Origin: CAISDA01 sp050258555
GTDB lineage: Bacteria > Bacteroidota > Ignavibacteria > UBA10030 > UBA8401
Assembly (NCBI GenBank): GCA_050258555.1
Contig: JBLMZA010000072.1
Location: forward strand, 1 to 44,090
Direction: 5' to 3'
DNA length: 44,090 bases
In this document: one piece after another, positions 36,523-43,900 of the stretch
How the letters are laid out: the number at the start of each line of letters is the position of its first letter
Position numbering within the stretch: the first letter of the stretch is position 1
The notes under the pieces: generated by a model
Database searches by the model: none
What the model was told of the DNA's origin: nothing
Seen by the model: the letters and a program-made list of their open reading frames with translations, nothing else
Program-made: the position numbers and the translations under genes

Positions 36523-36551
36523 AATATAGTGATTATACGCTGTAACCGCAA
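36523..36551 (-). promoter_or_regulatory. promoter of the rimP-nusA-infB operon
   Basis: On the minus strand TTGCGG (36551-36546), a 17-nt spacer and TATATT (36528-36523). The predicted start near 36516 is about 8 nt before the leader hairpin. The region 36552-36658 between the divergent promoters holds runs of T and C but no gene. Confidence 0.7.
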
Positions 36552-36658
36552 CAAAATAATTACAAAGACGGTCATTTTCTCGCGGAGGGGCTGCCCGTGC
36601 GATCCCGCGCAGAAGCGATTTTTTTTCACAGAGCCCGCATTTTTTTCACACATTCCTG

Positions 36659-36687
36659 TTGCATTTTTTAACACAATTATGTAGATT
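36659..36687 (+). promoter_or_regulatory. promoter of the tRNA-Ser pair
   Basis: TTGCAT (36659-36664), a 17-nt spacer and TAGATT (36682-36687), about 40 nt before the first tRNA. A small hairpin (CCCGT/ACGGG region, about 36694-36711) lies in the leader. Confidence 0.65.
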
Positions 36688-36726
36688 AAGATTCCCGTGA
36701 ATGACGACGGGAGTATGCGTTACCAC

Positions 36727-36816
36727 GGAGAGGTGTCTGAGTGGTTGAAAGAGCCGGTCTCGAAAACCGGTGTACTCGTAAGGGTACCGAGAGTTCGAAT
36801 CTCTCCCTCTCCGCCA
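36727..36816 (+). tRNA. tRNA-Ser (anticodon CGA), CCA encoded
   Basis: Acceptor GGAGAGG/CCTCTCC, anticodon stem CCGGT/ACCGG with loop CTCGAAA (anticodon CGA, reads UCG), a long variable arm, and T loop GTTCGAATC. Discriminator G at 36813 is followed by CCA (36814-36816). The body is class II, as tRNA-Ser should be. Confidence 0.95.
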
Positions 36817-36855
36817 TTTTACTGCAGCGGTATACAAGAGCAAACCGGTTTTCCC

Positions 36856-36942
36856 GGAGAGGTGCAGGAGTGGTTGAACTGGCACGCCTGGAAAGTGTGT
36901 GAACGGGAAACCGTTCCGTGGGTTCGAATCCCACCCTCTCCG
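36856..36942 (+). tRNA. tRNA-Ser (anticodon GGA)
   Basis: The acceptor stem is identical to that of its neighbour (GGAGAGG/CCTCTCC). The anticodon stem is CACGC/GTGTG with loop CTGGAAA (anticodon GGA, reads UCC and UCU), with a long variable arm (AACGGGAAACCGTT) and T loop GTTCGAATC. The discriminator G is followed by CAG, so CCA is not encoded here. It lies 39 nt after the CCA of tRNA-Ser(CGA). Confidence 0.95.
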
Positions 36943-36966
36943 CAGCAGACAGATTTTCGCATCCGG

Positions 36967-37004
36967 ACGTCCGCCCCGCACAACGAGGCGGACGTTCGCA
37001 TTTT
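36967..37004 (+). terminator. terminator after the tRNA-Ser pair
   Basis: A 9-bp stem ACGTCCGCC/GGCGGACGT (36967-36975 and 36987-36995, 11-nt loop) is followed by TCGCATTTT. It is a moderately good intrinsic terminator, directly upstream of the polB promoter. Confidence 0.65.
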
Positions 37005-37012
37005 AAATTGAT

Positions 37013-37041
37013 TTGATTTTTTCCATGCCGCTCTGTATGTT
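37013..37041 (+). promoter_or_regulatory. promoter of the family B polymerase gene, probably leaderless
   Basis: TTGATT (37013-37018), a 17-nt spacer and TATGTT (37036-37041). The ATG of the gene is at 37047, only 6 nt beyond the -10, so the transcript should begin at or next to the A of ATG. No Shine-Dalgarno sequence is present. Confidence 0.55.
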
Positions 37042-37046
37042 ACAGC

Positions 37047-39389
37047 ATGGACGCCCTCCTGTTCGGACATAACGAGGAGACGCACGTTGTCGCCCTCCAT
37101 CCCGTCGGCGGTTCCGCCATCCGCATCTATACCCGCGCGGGGGCACGCATCGAGTCCGTTGACAGGGACTATTTCCCATTCTTCCATTGTTCCGATTCAC
37201 GCTTCATCGAAGGATTCCCGCGCAAGTTCTGGCTCCGAAAGCTCGAGGGCGCGGGATTCTATCAGTACCTCTGCGTCTTCCAGTCGTCGTTCGATGCGTG
37301 GGATGCCGTCCAGCACGCGCTCCGGAGGATCAACGCGTATTATCACACCTCGGTATCGTCCTATCTCGACACCGAGCATCTCCTGTTCCGCCCCGATATG
37401 ACCACGCAGTACCTGCTGCAGTCGGGCATGACGCTCTTCAAGGGCATGGACGCTGCAGAATTGTACCGCATGCAGATCGATGTGCAGGCCGTCTCCGCGG
37501 GCAGGCGCTGGCCGAACGCGGAGCGCCGCGACGACCGCATCGTCTTCATCGCCCTGTCGGACAGCCGCGGATGGCAGAAGGTGCTCGGATCGAAACGCAC
37601 GTCCGAGCGGAAGCTTCTGGAAGACTTCATCGAGACCGTCCGCACGAAGGATCCCGATGTGATCGAGGGTCACAACTGCTACGGCGGAATTCTTCCCTAC
37701 CTGATGGCGCGGTGCCGGCTGCATGGAATCGAGTGTGCACTCGGACGCGACGGAACGGCCCCCTCTTCATGCCGCACACAAACGATGTTTGGGGAAAGCT
37801 CGATCGAGTACACCAGTTACGAGATCGCCGGTCGCCACATCATCGATACCTGGCTGCTGGCCCAGCAGCACGATGCGCGGCGCACGCTCGAACACTACGG
37901 ACTCCGGCAATGCGCGCAGCACTTCGGCGTCGGCACTCCGAACCGTCTCCACATCCCCGACGAGCGGATCTCCTGGTCCTGGGAACATGAGCCGGAGGCC
38001 CTGGCGGCGTTTGCATCTGAAAACGTCGTCGAAACGCGTGCTCTGAGCGACGCGCTGTTTCCTCCGCTGTTCTATCTGGCGCAGATGCTGCCTTTCAATT
38101 TCGGCACGCTTGCCAAACTCGGACAGGCGGCAAAGATCGAATCGATTCTTCTGCGCGCCTATCTCCGCCGCCGGCATTCCCTTCCGAAGCCGCGCCACGG
38201 AACGCAGAATAACGGTCCCTGGTGCGAGCTGTTTGCCACGGGAGTATTCGGCCCAGTCGTCCACGTGGAGATCGAATCGCTCTATCCGTCGCTCATGCTG
38301 ATGCACGATCTGCGCCCCGCGCCCGATGCGCTCAACGTGTTCCTTGCGGCGCTGCGCTATCTGACCGAGCGGGGCGCCGAACTGCGGCGCTTCATGCTGC
38401 AGGCGTCGGACGCCTCGGCGCGGCGTCAGGCCGAAGCGATGCATGCATCCTTCACGGCGCTCATCAATTCCTTCTACGGGTACCTGAGCTACGCGAAGGC
38501 GTTGTTCAACGATTATGACAAGGCCGACGAAGCGGCGGCGCTTGGAGAAGAAGTCCTGCGCGGCCTCGTCCGTGACATCACGCTCCACAACGGTATGGTG
38601 CTTGAAGCCGACACCGACAGCGTCTTTTTCGTCCCGCCGGACAACGCCTCCGGCGAGAAAAACGAAGCGGAGCTGGCCGCACGGCTCTCATCGGGCAGAC
38701 CGGCGGGGATCACGCTGGCCCTGAGCGGGCGCTATGCAAAGATGCTCTGCTTCCGGAAAAAGAATTATGCGCTGCTGAGCTACGACGACAAAGTGAAGCT
38801 GAAGGGACAGGCGCTGATGCCGCGGGGGGCCGAACGCTTCGCCCGCGTCTTCATGCAGCAGACGATCGAATGCTTGCTCAGCGGAAAGTTCGCCGACATA
38901 CACACGCTCTACAACGAGCTGGTGCATTCGCTGCTGCTGCACGAGATGAACGTCACCGATTTTTTGAAAACGGAGACGCTGAGGGAATCGCCCGATGACT
39001 ATGAAGCGGAAGTCGCCGCGGGAACACGCAACCGCTCGGCGGTCTATGAAGCGGTGCTGCAGACGCGGCGCCTGGTGCGTCCGGGAGAGAAGATTTCATT
39101 TTATGTGACAGGCAAGGATCCGTCCGTTTCCCTGCTGAAGAATGTGAAGGAAGCGCATCTGTGGGATGAAAACTTCCCCGATGAAAATACCGCCTATTAC
39201 CTGAGGCGTCTCGATGAGTGCGCCGAAAAGTTCGCCGTCTTCTTTCAGGAAAAGGATTTCAAAAAGATTTTCACAAGCGACGACCTCTTCGGCTTCGATG
39301 CGGCGGGCGTCGCCATCCTCAATAAGCGGATCGTGCCGGCCGGTGAAGCGCCGCCGTCCTACGCGCCGATCGAACTGGACCGGCAGTGA
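37047..39389 (+). CDS. divergent family B DNA polymerase, exonuclease and polymerase sites partly degenerate
   Basis: A 780-residue family B (Pol II/COG0417-like) polymerase. The exonuclease fold remains, but its acidic residues are mostly lost: Exo I is D145-V-Q147 (family D-x-E), Exo II reads HNCYGGILPYL (210-218; family FD is replaced by G-I), and Exo III reads F-A-S-E-N326 (family Y-x3-D). In the polymerase half, motif A is EIESLYPS (408-415; family Asp is Glu408). Motif B is T470-ALI-NSFYG (family Lys is Thr). Motif C is intact (ADTDSV, D522 and D524), as are KKNY (571-574) and KGQAL. The protein may have weak or altered activity or a structural role. It is monocistronic, with a tRNA terminator before it and a strong terminator after it. 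Codon use looks like its neighbours'. Confidence 0.85.
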   Translation: MDALLFGHNEETHVVALHPVGGSAIRIYTRAGARIESVDRDYFPFFHCSDSRFIEGFPRKFWLRKLEGAGFYQYLCVFQSSFDAWDAVQHALRRINAYYHTSVSSYLDTEHLLFRPDMTTQYLLQSGMTLFKGMDAAELYRMQIDVQAVSAGRRWPNAERRDDRIVFIALSDSRGWQKVLGSKRTSERKLLEDFIETVRTKDPDVIEGHNCYGGILPYLMARCRLHGIECALGRDGTAPSSCRTQTMFGESSIEYTSYEIAGRHIIDTWLLAQQHDARRTLEHYGLRQCAQHFGVGTPNRLHIPDERISWSWEHEPEALAAFASENVVETRALSDALFPPLFYLAQMLPFNFGTLAKLGQAAKIESILLRAYLRRRHSLPKPRHGTQNNGPWCELFATGVFGPVVHVEIESLYPSLMLMHDLRPAPDALNVFLAALRYLTERGAELRRFMLQASDASARRQAEAMHASFTALINSFYGYLSYAKALFNDYDKADEAAALGEEVLRGLVRDITLHNGMVLEADTDSVFFVPPDNASGEKNEAELAARLSSGRPAGITLALSGRYAKMLCFRKKNYALLSYDDKVKLKGQALMPRGAERFARVFMQQTIECLLSGKFADIHTLYNELVHSLLLHEMNVTDFLKTETLRESPDDYEAEVAAGTRNRSAVYEAVLQTRRLVRPGEKISFYVTGKDPSVSLLKNVKEAHLWDENFPDENTAYYLRRLDECAEKFAVFFQEKDFKKIFTSDDLFGFDAAGVAILNKRIVPAGEAPPSYAPIELDRQ

Positions 39390-39395
39390 AACGAA

Positions 39396-39433
39396 AAGGC
39401 CCGCCCATCGATGTGTGCGATGGAGCGGGCCTT
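39396..39433. terminator. bidirectional terminator between polB and the B12-binding gene
   Basis: A long stem AAGGCCCGC/GCGGGCCTT (39396-39404 and 39425-39433) continues inward through CATCG/CGATG (39406-39410 and 39418-39422). TTTTCG follows on the minus strand and ATTCC on the plus strand, so it fits the minus-strand gene best but can serve both convergent genes. Confidence 0.8.
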
Positions 39434-39457
39434 ATTCCATGAAACACGGGTCCGGCA

Positions 39458-39859
39458 TTATGCAGACACGCTGCATGCCTTGTGCAGATAGTCGACAATC
39501 GCGCTTGTCGGCGTGCCGGGAGTGAACAGTTCGCCCACGCCCTGCGCTTTCAGCGCTTCGATGTCGGCCTGCGGAATGATGCCGCCGCCGAACAGAACGA
39601 TGTCGTTGATTCCCTTTTCCTTCATGAGTGCGACGATCTTCGGGAAGATGGTCATGTGCGCCCCGCTGAGCGAGCTCACGCCGATCGCGTCCACATCTTC
39701 CTGCAGAGCCGATTCAACGATCATTTCCGGTGATTTGCGAAGACCCGTATAGATCACTTCCATGCCGGCATCGCGAAGCGCGGCGGCAATGACTTTGGCG
39801 CCGCGGTCATGGCCGTCAAGTCCTGCCTTCGCGATCAAGATCCGAAGTTTTTTCTCCAT
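39458..39859 (-). CDS. stand-alone cobalamin-binding domain of an acyl-CoA mutase
   Basis: A 133-residue protein equal to the C-terminal B12-binding domain of methylmalonyl-CoA mutase and relatives. It carries the DxHxxG cobalamin motif (GLDGHDRGAKV, the His being the lower ligand), the SxL block (GVSSLSGAH) and the GG block (LFGGGIIP). The catalytic TIM-barrel subunit is not in the window. Members of this size work as a small subunit with a separate large subunit; the substrate (methylmalonyl-, isobutyryl- or other acyl-CoA) cannot be told. It follows maf by 3 nt. Confidence 0.92.
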   Translation of the reverse strand: MEKKLRILIAKAGLDGHDRGAKVIAAALRDAGMEVIYTGLRKSPEMIVESALQEDVDAIGVSSLSGAHMTIFPKIVALMKEKGINDIVLFGGGIIPQADIEALKAQGVGELFTPGTPTSAIVDYLHKACSVSA

Positions 39860-39862
39860 AGC

Positions 39863-40459
39863 TCATCCTTTAAGTAGTTGATTCATGAACTTCTGTAGTG
39901 CACAATAGAGTTTTGACAACGGCAGGCCGACGACAGTGTAATAGTCGCCATTGATCCGCTCGACGAATACCGCCCCGAAATCATCCTGTATGCCGTATGC
40001 GCCCGCTTTATCCATAGGCGATCCGGATGCGACATACGCGGCGATCTCCTCGTCGTCGAGCGTACGAAACGTCACATCCGTCTGTTCGCAATCAATATAC
40101 TGCTTTTTTGTTTCCGCATCAACAAGCGCGAAGCCGGTAAAGACCGTATGCGTCCTGCCGCTGAGCATCCGCAGCATGCGGCGCGCATCGGCTTCCGACT
40201 CCGGCTTTGCCAGCAGCTGCCCGTCCAGGACGACAATCGTGTCTGCGCCGAGCACGATGCCGCGCTCATGGCGCGACGCGATATCGGCGGCTTTCTTCAA
40301 CGAGAGCATGCGCGCATTCTCGCCGGGCGTAGCCATGTCGTCGAACTGTTCTTCGGCGCCGCTCACGTGCGTCTCGAACTTCAGTCCGATCTGCCGCAGC
40401 AATTGTGCGCGCCGCGGCGACTGGGATGCAAGGATAATCGATTCGGGAAGTTGTGACAT
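39863..40459 (-). CDS. maf: Maf-family nucleotide pyrophosphatase
   Basis: House-cleaning pyrophosphatase that hydrolyses dTTP, UTP or modified nucleotides to monophosphates; members are also linked to septum inhibition. The 198 residues carry LASQSPRRAQLL, GADTIVVLDG, SGRTHTVFTGF and DKAGAYGIQ. The last block resembles the dTTP/UTP-type subgroup. The next gene on the strand encodes the B12-binding domain. Confidence 0.92.
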   Translation of the reverse strand: MSQLPESIILASQSPRRAQLLRQIGLKFETHVSGAEEQFDDMATPGENARMLSLKKAADIASRHERGIVLGADTIVVLDGQLLAKPESEADARRMLRMLSGRTHTVFTGFALVDAETKKQYIDCEQTDVTFRTLDDEEIAAYVASGSPMDKAGAYGIQDDFGAVFVERINGDYYTVVGLPLSKLYCALQKFMNQLLKG

Positions 40460-40489
40460 CCTTCAATATACGCCGATTTCACGAATGAT

Positions 40490-41512
40490 TCAACCTCCCG
40501 CCCGTTCCTTCACGCGCCCTCGGATCTGCGCCGTATAGCGCCGGCTCATGATGATCGGCTCTTTGACATCCTTCATAAAGACACGATAGGCGCGGTTGAA
40601 CCACTTCTCGATCTTCGCGACATGATTGAGATTGATGAGGTAGGAGCGGTGTATGCGCAAAAACAGCGCCGGCGGGACGCTCGCCTCCCATTCCTTGAGC
40701 AGCCGGCGAACGACATGCTTCTTTCCGTCGACGGTGAAAACGAGTGAATATTCATCCTCGGCCTGGATGTACTTGATGTCGTCGTGCCGGAAAACCTTCA
40801 GCGTATTGCCGCTCATGAGCACTTCACTTCCCGGCACGGCCGCCGTCCTTTCGGCTTCCGACAGGCCGGCCGCTGCCTGGATCTCACTCGATTCAACGCC
40901 TCCGTCATTCGGCTTATGCCGCGATTTGCAGGACGGGCACAGTCCTTCCATCAGCGTGGCCCCCGTCTGCTTGGCATAAAACGCTTCGATCTCTTCCCAG
41001 TAACCCTGGTCGTTGCGCACCATTCTGCATTCGGAACAGATCGGGAGCAGGCGCGAAAGCTGGCGCACCTTCTCAACGGCTTCCTCCAAACGGGCATTCA
41101 CACGCCGGAGCTCCATGATGTCGTTGAAACGCGCCAGGCCGATGGTGATGGCGCGGTCGATCTCCCGGATATTCGACGGTTTCACCAGATAGCCCGCAGC
41201 CCCGATCATGCCGGCATCGACGATGAAGCTTTCGGTATCGTGCGCCGTCAGGAGGATGACGGGCACCGGACATGTGTCGAAGATGTGGCGCATCGCTTCC
41301 AGTCCGTTCATCTTCGGCATCTCGATATCCATCAGCACGATGTCGGGCTTGAGCGACTGCGTCATTTCAACGGCAAGACTTCCGTTGCGCGCCCGGCCCA
41401 CCACATCGAATCCGCCCTTCTGCAGTTCATGTTCGATCACATCCCCCACCAGCGCTTCGTCTTCAGCAAGCAACACTCTGATCGGAATTTTCTTTGTTCC
41501 CGCTATTGCCAT
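40490..41512 (-). CDS. response regulator: receiver - CxxC zinc-ribbon-like linker - LytTR DNA-binding domain
   Basis: A 340-residue regulator. Residues 10-130 form a receiver with phospho-acceptor D62 (MDIEMP), acidic pair E17-D18 and K111. A coiled helix (130-155) leads to an insert with C159/C162 and C192/C195 (LPICSECRMVRND and LCPSC) around a GYW motif. This resembles the cysteine motif found in linkers of various bacterial sensor proteins. Residues about 230-340 are a LytTR DNA-binding domain (YIQAEDEYSLVF and LRIHRSYLINLNHV). The kinase gene lies 22 nt upstream, so they form a pair. A metal- or redox-responsive insert is inference. Confidence 0.9.
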   Translation of the reverse strand: MAIAGTKKIPIRVLLAEDEALVGDVIEHELQKGGFDVVGRARNGSLAVEMTQSLKPDIVLMDIEMPKMNGLEAMRHIFDTCPVPVILLTAHDTESFIVDAGMIGAAGYLVKPSNIREIDRAITIGLARFNDIMELRRVNARLEEAVEKVRQLSRLLPICSECRMVRNDQGYWEEIEAFYAKQTGATLMEGLCPSCKSRHKPNDGGVESSEIQAAAGLSEAERTAAVPGSEVLMSGNTLKVFRHDDIKYIQAEDEYSLVFTVDGKKHVVRRLLKEWEASVPPALFLRIHRSYLINLNHVAKIEKWFNRAYRVFMKDVKEPIIMSRRYTAQIRGRVKERAGG

Positions 41513-41534
41513 GACTAGTGATTCTCTGTTTTTT

Positions 41535-43160
41535 TTATATGCCGGTCTCTGCCCGTGCTTCGATGCGGATCTTCAGGACCGTGACGGATCCGCCGTCGTT
41601 GAAGAGCGTCATCTCGCCGTCAAGCGTGTCTTCGACGAGATGGCGCACGAGATTCAGTCCCACGTGATGCCGGCCGTGATCCAGCATGTCGGGCTGAAAT
41701 CCGGCGCCGTTGTCTCTGAATTCGATCACGGCCATGTCTTCCGCCTCGCCGATGGAGACGCTGATCTTCGGCTCGCGAGTCTGATCGAACGCATACTTGA
41801 GGCTGTTGGTCATCAATTCGTTGAAAATGAGGGCGATGTTGTTCGCCTGGCGCGGGGTGACATCGATCCGTGAATCGCTCACGGCGAGAGCGATCCCATC
41901 CGTCAGCCCGAAGCTGTCCAGCACGCCGGAACAGATGCTTGATGCAAGCTCGCTGATATTCATCGGCATCCACTGCGAGTCGGACAGGATCTGATGAACC
42001 TTGAGAAGCCCGGCGATGCGCAGCTCGAATTTTTCCCAGATGTGCCCGGTCATCGACAAGAGCCCGGCCGCCATGTGCCGCTTTTCAGCAAGGATCAGTC
42101 CGAGAATGGTCATGAGATTATTCTTCACCCGATGGTTGATCTCGTTCAGGAGATCGGTCTTGGTGATCGCATCGCGCCGCGTCTGCGCATAGAGCTTCTG
42201 CATCTCCGCTTCCATGCGCTCGCGGACGAATGCCTCCACGATGGCCGGCGCAAGCGCCTCGATGGATTCCTGCTCGCTCTCCGAATATCCGCCGGGACGG
42301 TTCGCCAGACCGATCATGCCCACCACACGGCCTTCATGGAACAGCGGCACGCCGAGAAACGATCTGAGTGCAGGATGATCCGTCGGCAGTTCCATGCTGT
42401 CCGACAACACCGCAATGTCGTTTGTAAAAAAACTTTTTCCCCGTACGAGAACAGGCCCCAGAAGGCGGTGCAGGTCGAAATTGCCTGCCGCTCCGGAATG
42501 GATTGTCGACTTGGAGATTTTTTCATCGCTGCCTGGATGGAGGCTGAGCGCGATCTTCATGAATGTGCCGGTGCGCATTTCTCCGAGAAACCCCGTCGTG
42601 CTTTGCGTGATCTCCTGCGCCACTTCAAGGCATGCACGGCCGAGTTCCTCCTCCGTTTCGTACTTCAGCGCGGCGTGCAGCGTGCGGTTGATGCCGTCCA
42701 TCACAAGCGCCTGCCGCCTGATGCGCGCTTCATTCTGCTTGCGCTTCGTGATGTCGCGAAGCGTGATCTCGAACGCCGCTTCAATTCCAAGCTTGATCTC
42801 GACGCAGACCACTTCCGTCCAGATCGATGTCCCGTCCAGGCGCAAGCACCGGGTTTCGCACGGCAGGAACGTTTCCTGGCCCGGGGGATGCATAAGACAT
42901 TCGATGAAGTGCGGCCGATCGTCGGGATGGATGAGATCGGTCAGGCTCTTCGATGCCAGCGCACCGATCGACGGCGCCATCAAGAGCTCCAGGGCAAGTG
43001 TATTGGCGTACTGAATGGCGCCATGGTGCTGAACGGCAAGCGCGACCGGAGCATGGTCGAGCAGCGTGCGGTAATGGCTGTCATCGAGCAGAAGAGAGAG
43101 AGAAGGATCCTGAAGAGCAGTCCGCAGCTGTTCTGACGGCGAAGCGGTGTGGTCATTCAT
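41535..43160 (-). CDS. sensor histidine kinase, PAS-GAF-HisKA_2-HATPase
   Basis: A soluble 541-residue kinase with no membrane segment, so it probably senses a cytoplasmic or diffusible signal. PAS domain about 25-145 (APVALAVQHHGAIQYAN and ITLRDITKRK). GAF about 155-315 (LGVPLFHEGRVVGMIGL). HisKA_2 dimerisation domain with phospho-H343 (LNEINHRVKNNLMTILGL). ATPase N box around 447-456 (NELMTNSLKYAF) and G1 DNGAGF (483-488). I chose ATG 43160, preceded by AGGGGA; an in-frame ATG at 43205 is weaker. It heads the pair with the LytTR regulator. Confidence 0.92.
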   Translation of the reverse strand: MNDHTASPSEQLRTALQDPSLSLLLDDSHYRTLLDHAPVALAVQHHGAIQYANTLALELLMAPSIGALASKSLTDLIHPDDRPHFIECLMHPPGQETFLPCETRCLRLDGTSIWTEVVCVEIKLGIEAAFEITLRDITKRKQNEARIRRQALVMDGINRTLHAALKYETEEELGRACLEVAQEITQSTTGFLGEMRTGTFMKIALSLHPGSDEKISKSTIHSGAAGNFDLHRLLGPVLVRGKSFFTNDIAVLSDSMELPTDHPALRSFLGVPLFHEGRVVGMIGLANRPGGYSESEQESIEALAPAIVEAFVRERMEAEMQKLYAQTRRDAITKTDLLNEINHRVKNNLMTILGLILAEKRHMAAGLLSMTGHIWEKFELRIAGLLKVHQILSDSQWMPMNISELASSICSGVLDSFGLTDGIALAVSDSRIDVTPRQANNIALIFNELMTNSLKYAFDQTREPKISVSIGEAEDMAVIEFRDNGAGFQPDMLDHGRHHVGLNLVRHLVEDTLDGEMTLFNDGGSVTVLKIRIEARAETGI

Positions 43161-43244
43161 TGGGATTCCCCTGTGATATCGGACAGTGTAGCAAACCTTT
43201 GCCAAAGAAACAAGGATTATTTGGAAGAGGGAAATCGGAAGGGG

Positions 43245-43282
43245 AAAAAAAAAGGCGGTCTGCCGTGTGTGCAGACCGCCTT
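43245..43282 (-). terminator. intrinsic terminator after the FN3-like gene
   Basis: A 12-bp stem AAGGCGGTCTGC/GCAGACCGCCTT (43252-43263 and 43271-43282, 7-nt loop) with a run of nine T residues on the minus strand. It closes the small secreted-protein transcript before the kinase gene. Confidence 0.88.
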
Positions 43283-43302
43283 AACATCGAATGAAATGCC
43301 GT

Positions 43303-43707
43303 TTATCGGAACATCGCCTTCAGGCTTCCCCATGTCCGCTTTCCCACGGAAGTGGAATGCCGGACCTGAAAGGGATCGGAGTAGCTGACCGACAGGTCCA
43401 TGGCCGTGACCTTGATGCGATACTGATACATCGTATCGGTGGTCTTGAATGCGGACTGGTCGACGTATTCGTAGGAAGAACTGTTGCCTTTCGGCTTGAC
43501 GGTCGCGATGAGCATGAAGTCGCCGCCCGAGAGAGCCCTGCGTTCGACGCCGAATTCCTTAATGCCCGTCTCGTCCGTCGATCCCCATTTGACCGTAATA
43601 TTGTTGCCGTCGCTCGTTGCTTGCAGCGAGCCGCTCCTGATGATGTTTCCGGCATACGCCGATGCTGCCAAACACATCGTCAGAAGAATCATGATGAGCG
43701 ATTTCAT
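43303..43707 (-). CDS. small secreted protein with FN3-like fold
   Basis: A 134-residue protein of unknown function. Residues 1-19 form a clear signal peptide ending ASAYA. The rest looks like one fibronectin type III-like beta sandwich (NNITVKWGSTDETGIKEF, YEYVDQSAF and YQYRIKVTAMD) with a basic tail. Such single or repeated FN3 modules are common in secreted proteins of the Ignavibacteria/Chlorobi group. AAAGGAG 5 nt before the ATG fixes the start at 43707; a longer in-frame reading runs through tRNA-Leu and is rejected. It ends at a strong terminator. Confidence 0.75.
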   Translation of the reverse strand: MKSLIMILLTMCLAASAYAGNIIRSGSLQATSDGNNITVKWGSTDETGIKEFGVERRALSGGDFMLIATVKPKGNSSSYEYVDQSAFKTTDTMYQYRIKVTAMDLSVSYSDPFQVRHSTSVGKRTWGSLKAMFR

Positions 43708-43745
43708 TCCCGCTCCTTTATGATAGTGAGCACTCGTACTGCTTG

Positions 43746-43828
43746 TGCGGAAGGCGGGACTTGAACCCGCACGCCTTTTGGGCGCCACCCCCTCAAGATG
43801 GTGTGTCTGCCAATTCCACCACTTCCGC
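43746..43828 (-). tRNA. tRNA-Leu (anticodon GAG)
   Basis: Acceptor GCGGAAG/CTTCCGC, D arm GGAATTGGCAGAC, anticodon stem CCATC/GGTGG with loop TTGAGGG (anticodon GAG, reads CUC and CUU), long variable arm (CGCCCAAAAGGCG), and T arm GCGGGTTCAAGTCCCGC. Discriminator A at 43746; CCA is not encoded. Confidence 0.95.
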
Positions 43829-43858
43829 AAGATTGCCTGTTTCGTTGAACGGCTTACA

Positions 43859-43887
43859 AATATAATAAACTTGTTGAACGAAGGCAA
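43859..43887 (-). promoter_or_regulatory. promoter of tRNA-Leu
   Basis: On the minus strand TTGCCT (43887-43882), a 17-nt spacer and TATATT (43864-43859). The start falls about 23 nt before the mature tRNA. It may also drive the secreted-protein gene downstream. Confidence 0.7.
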
Positions 43888-43900
43888 GTTATCTTCTTGA

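Noticed and set aside
36727..39389. polB as cargo of an element integrated at tRNA-Ser
   Set aside because: No integrase, no repeated tRNA 3' end downstream, and base composition and codon use match the neighbours.
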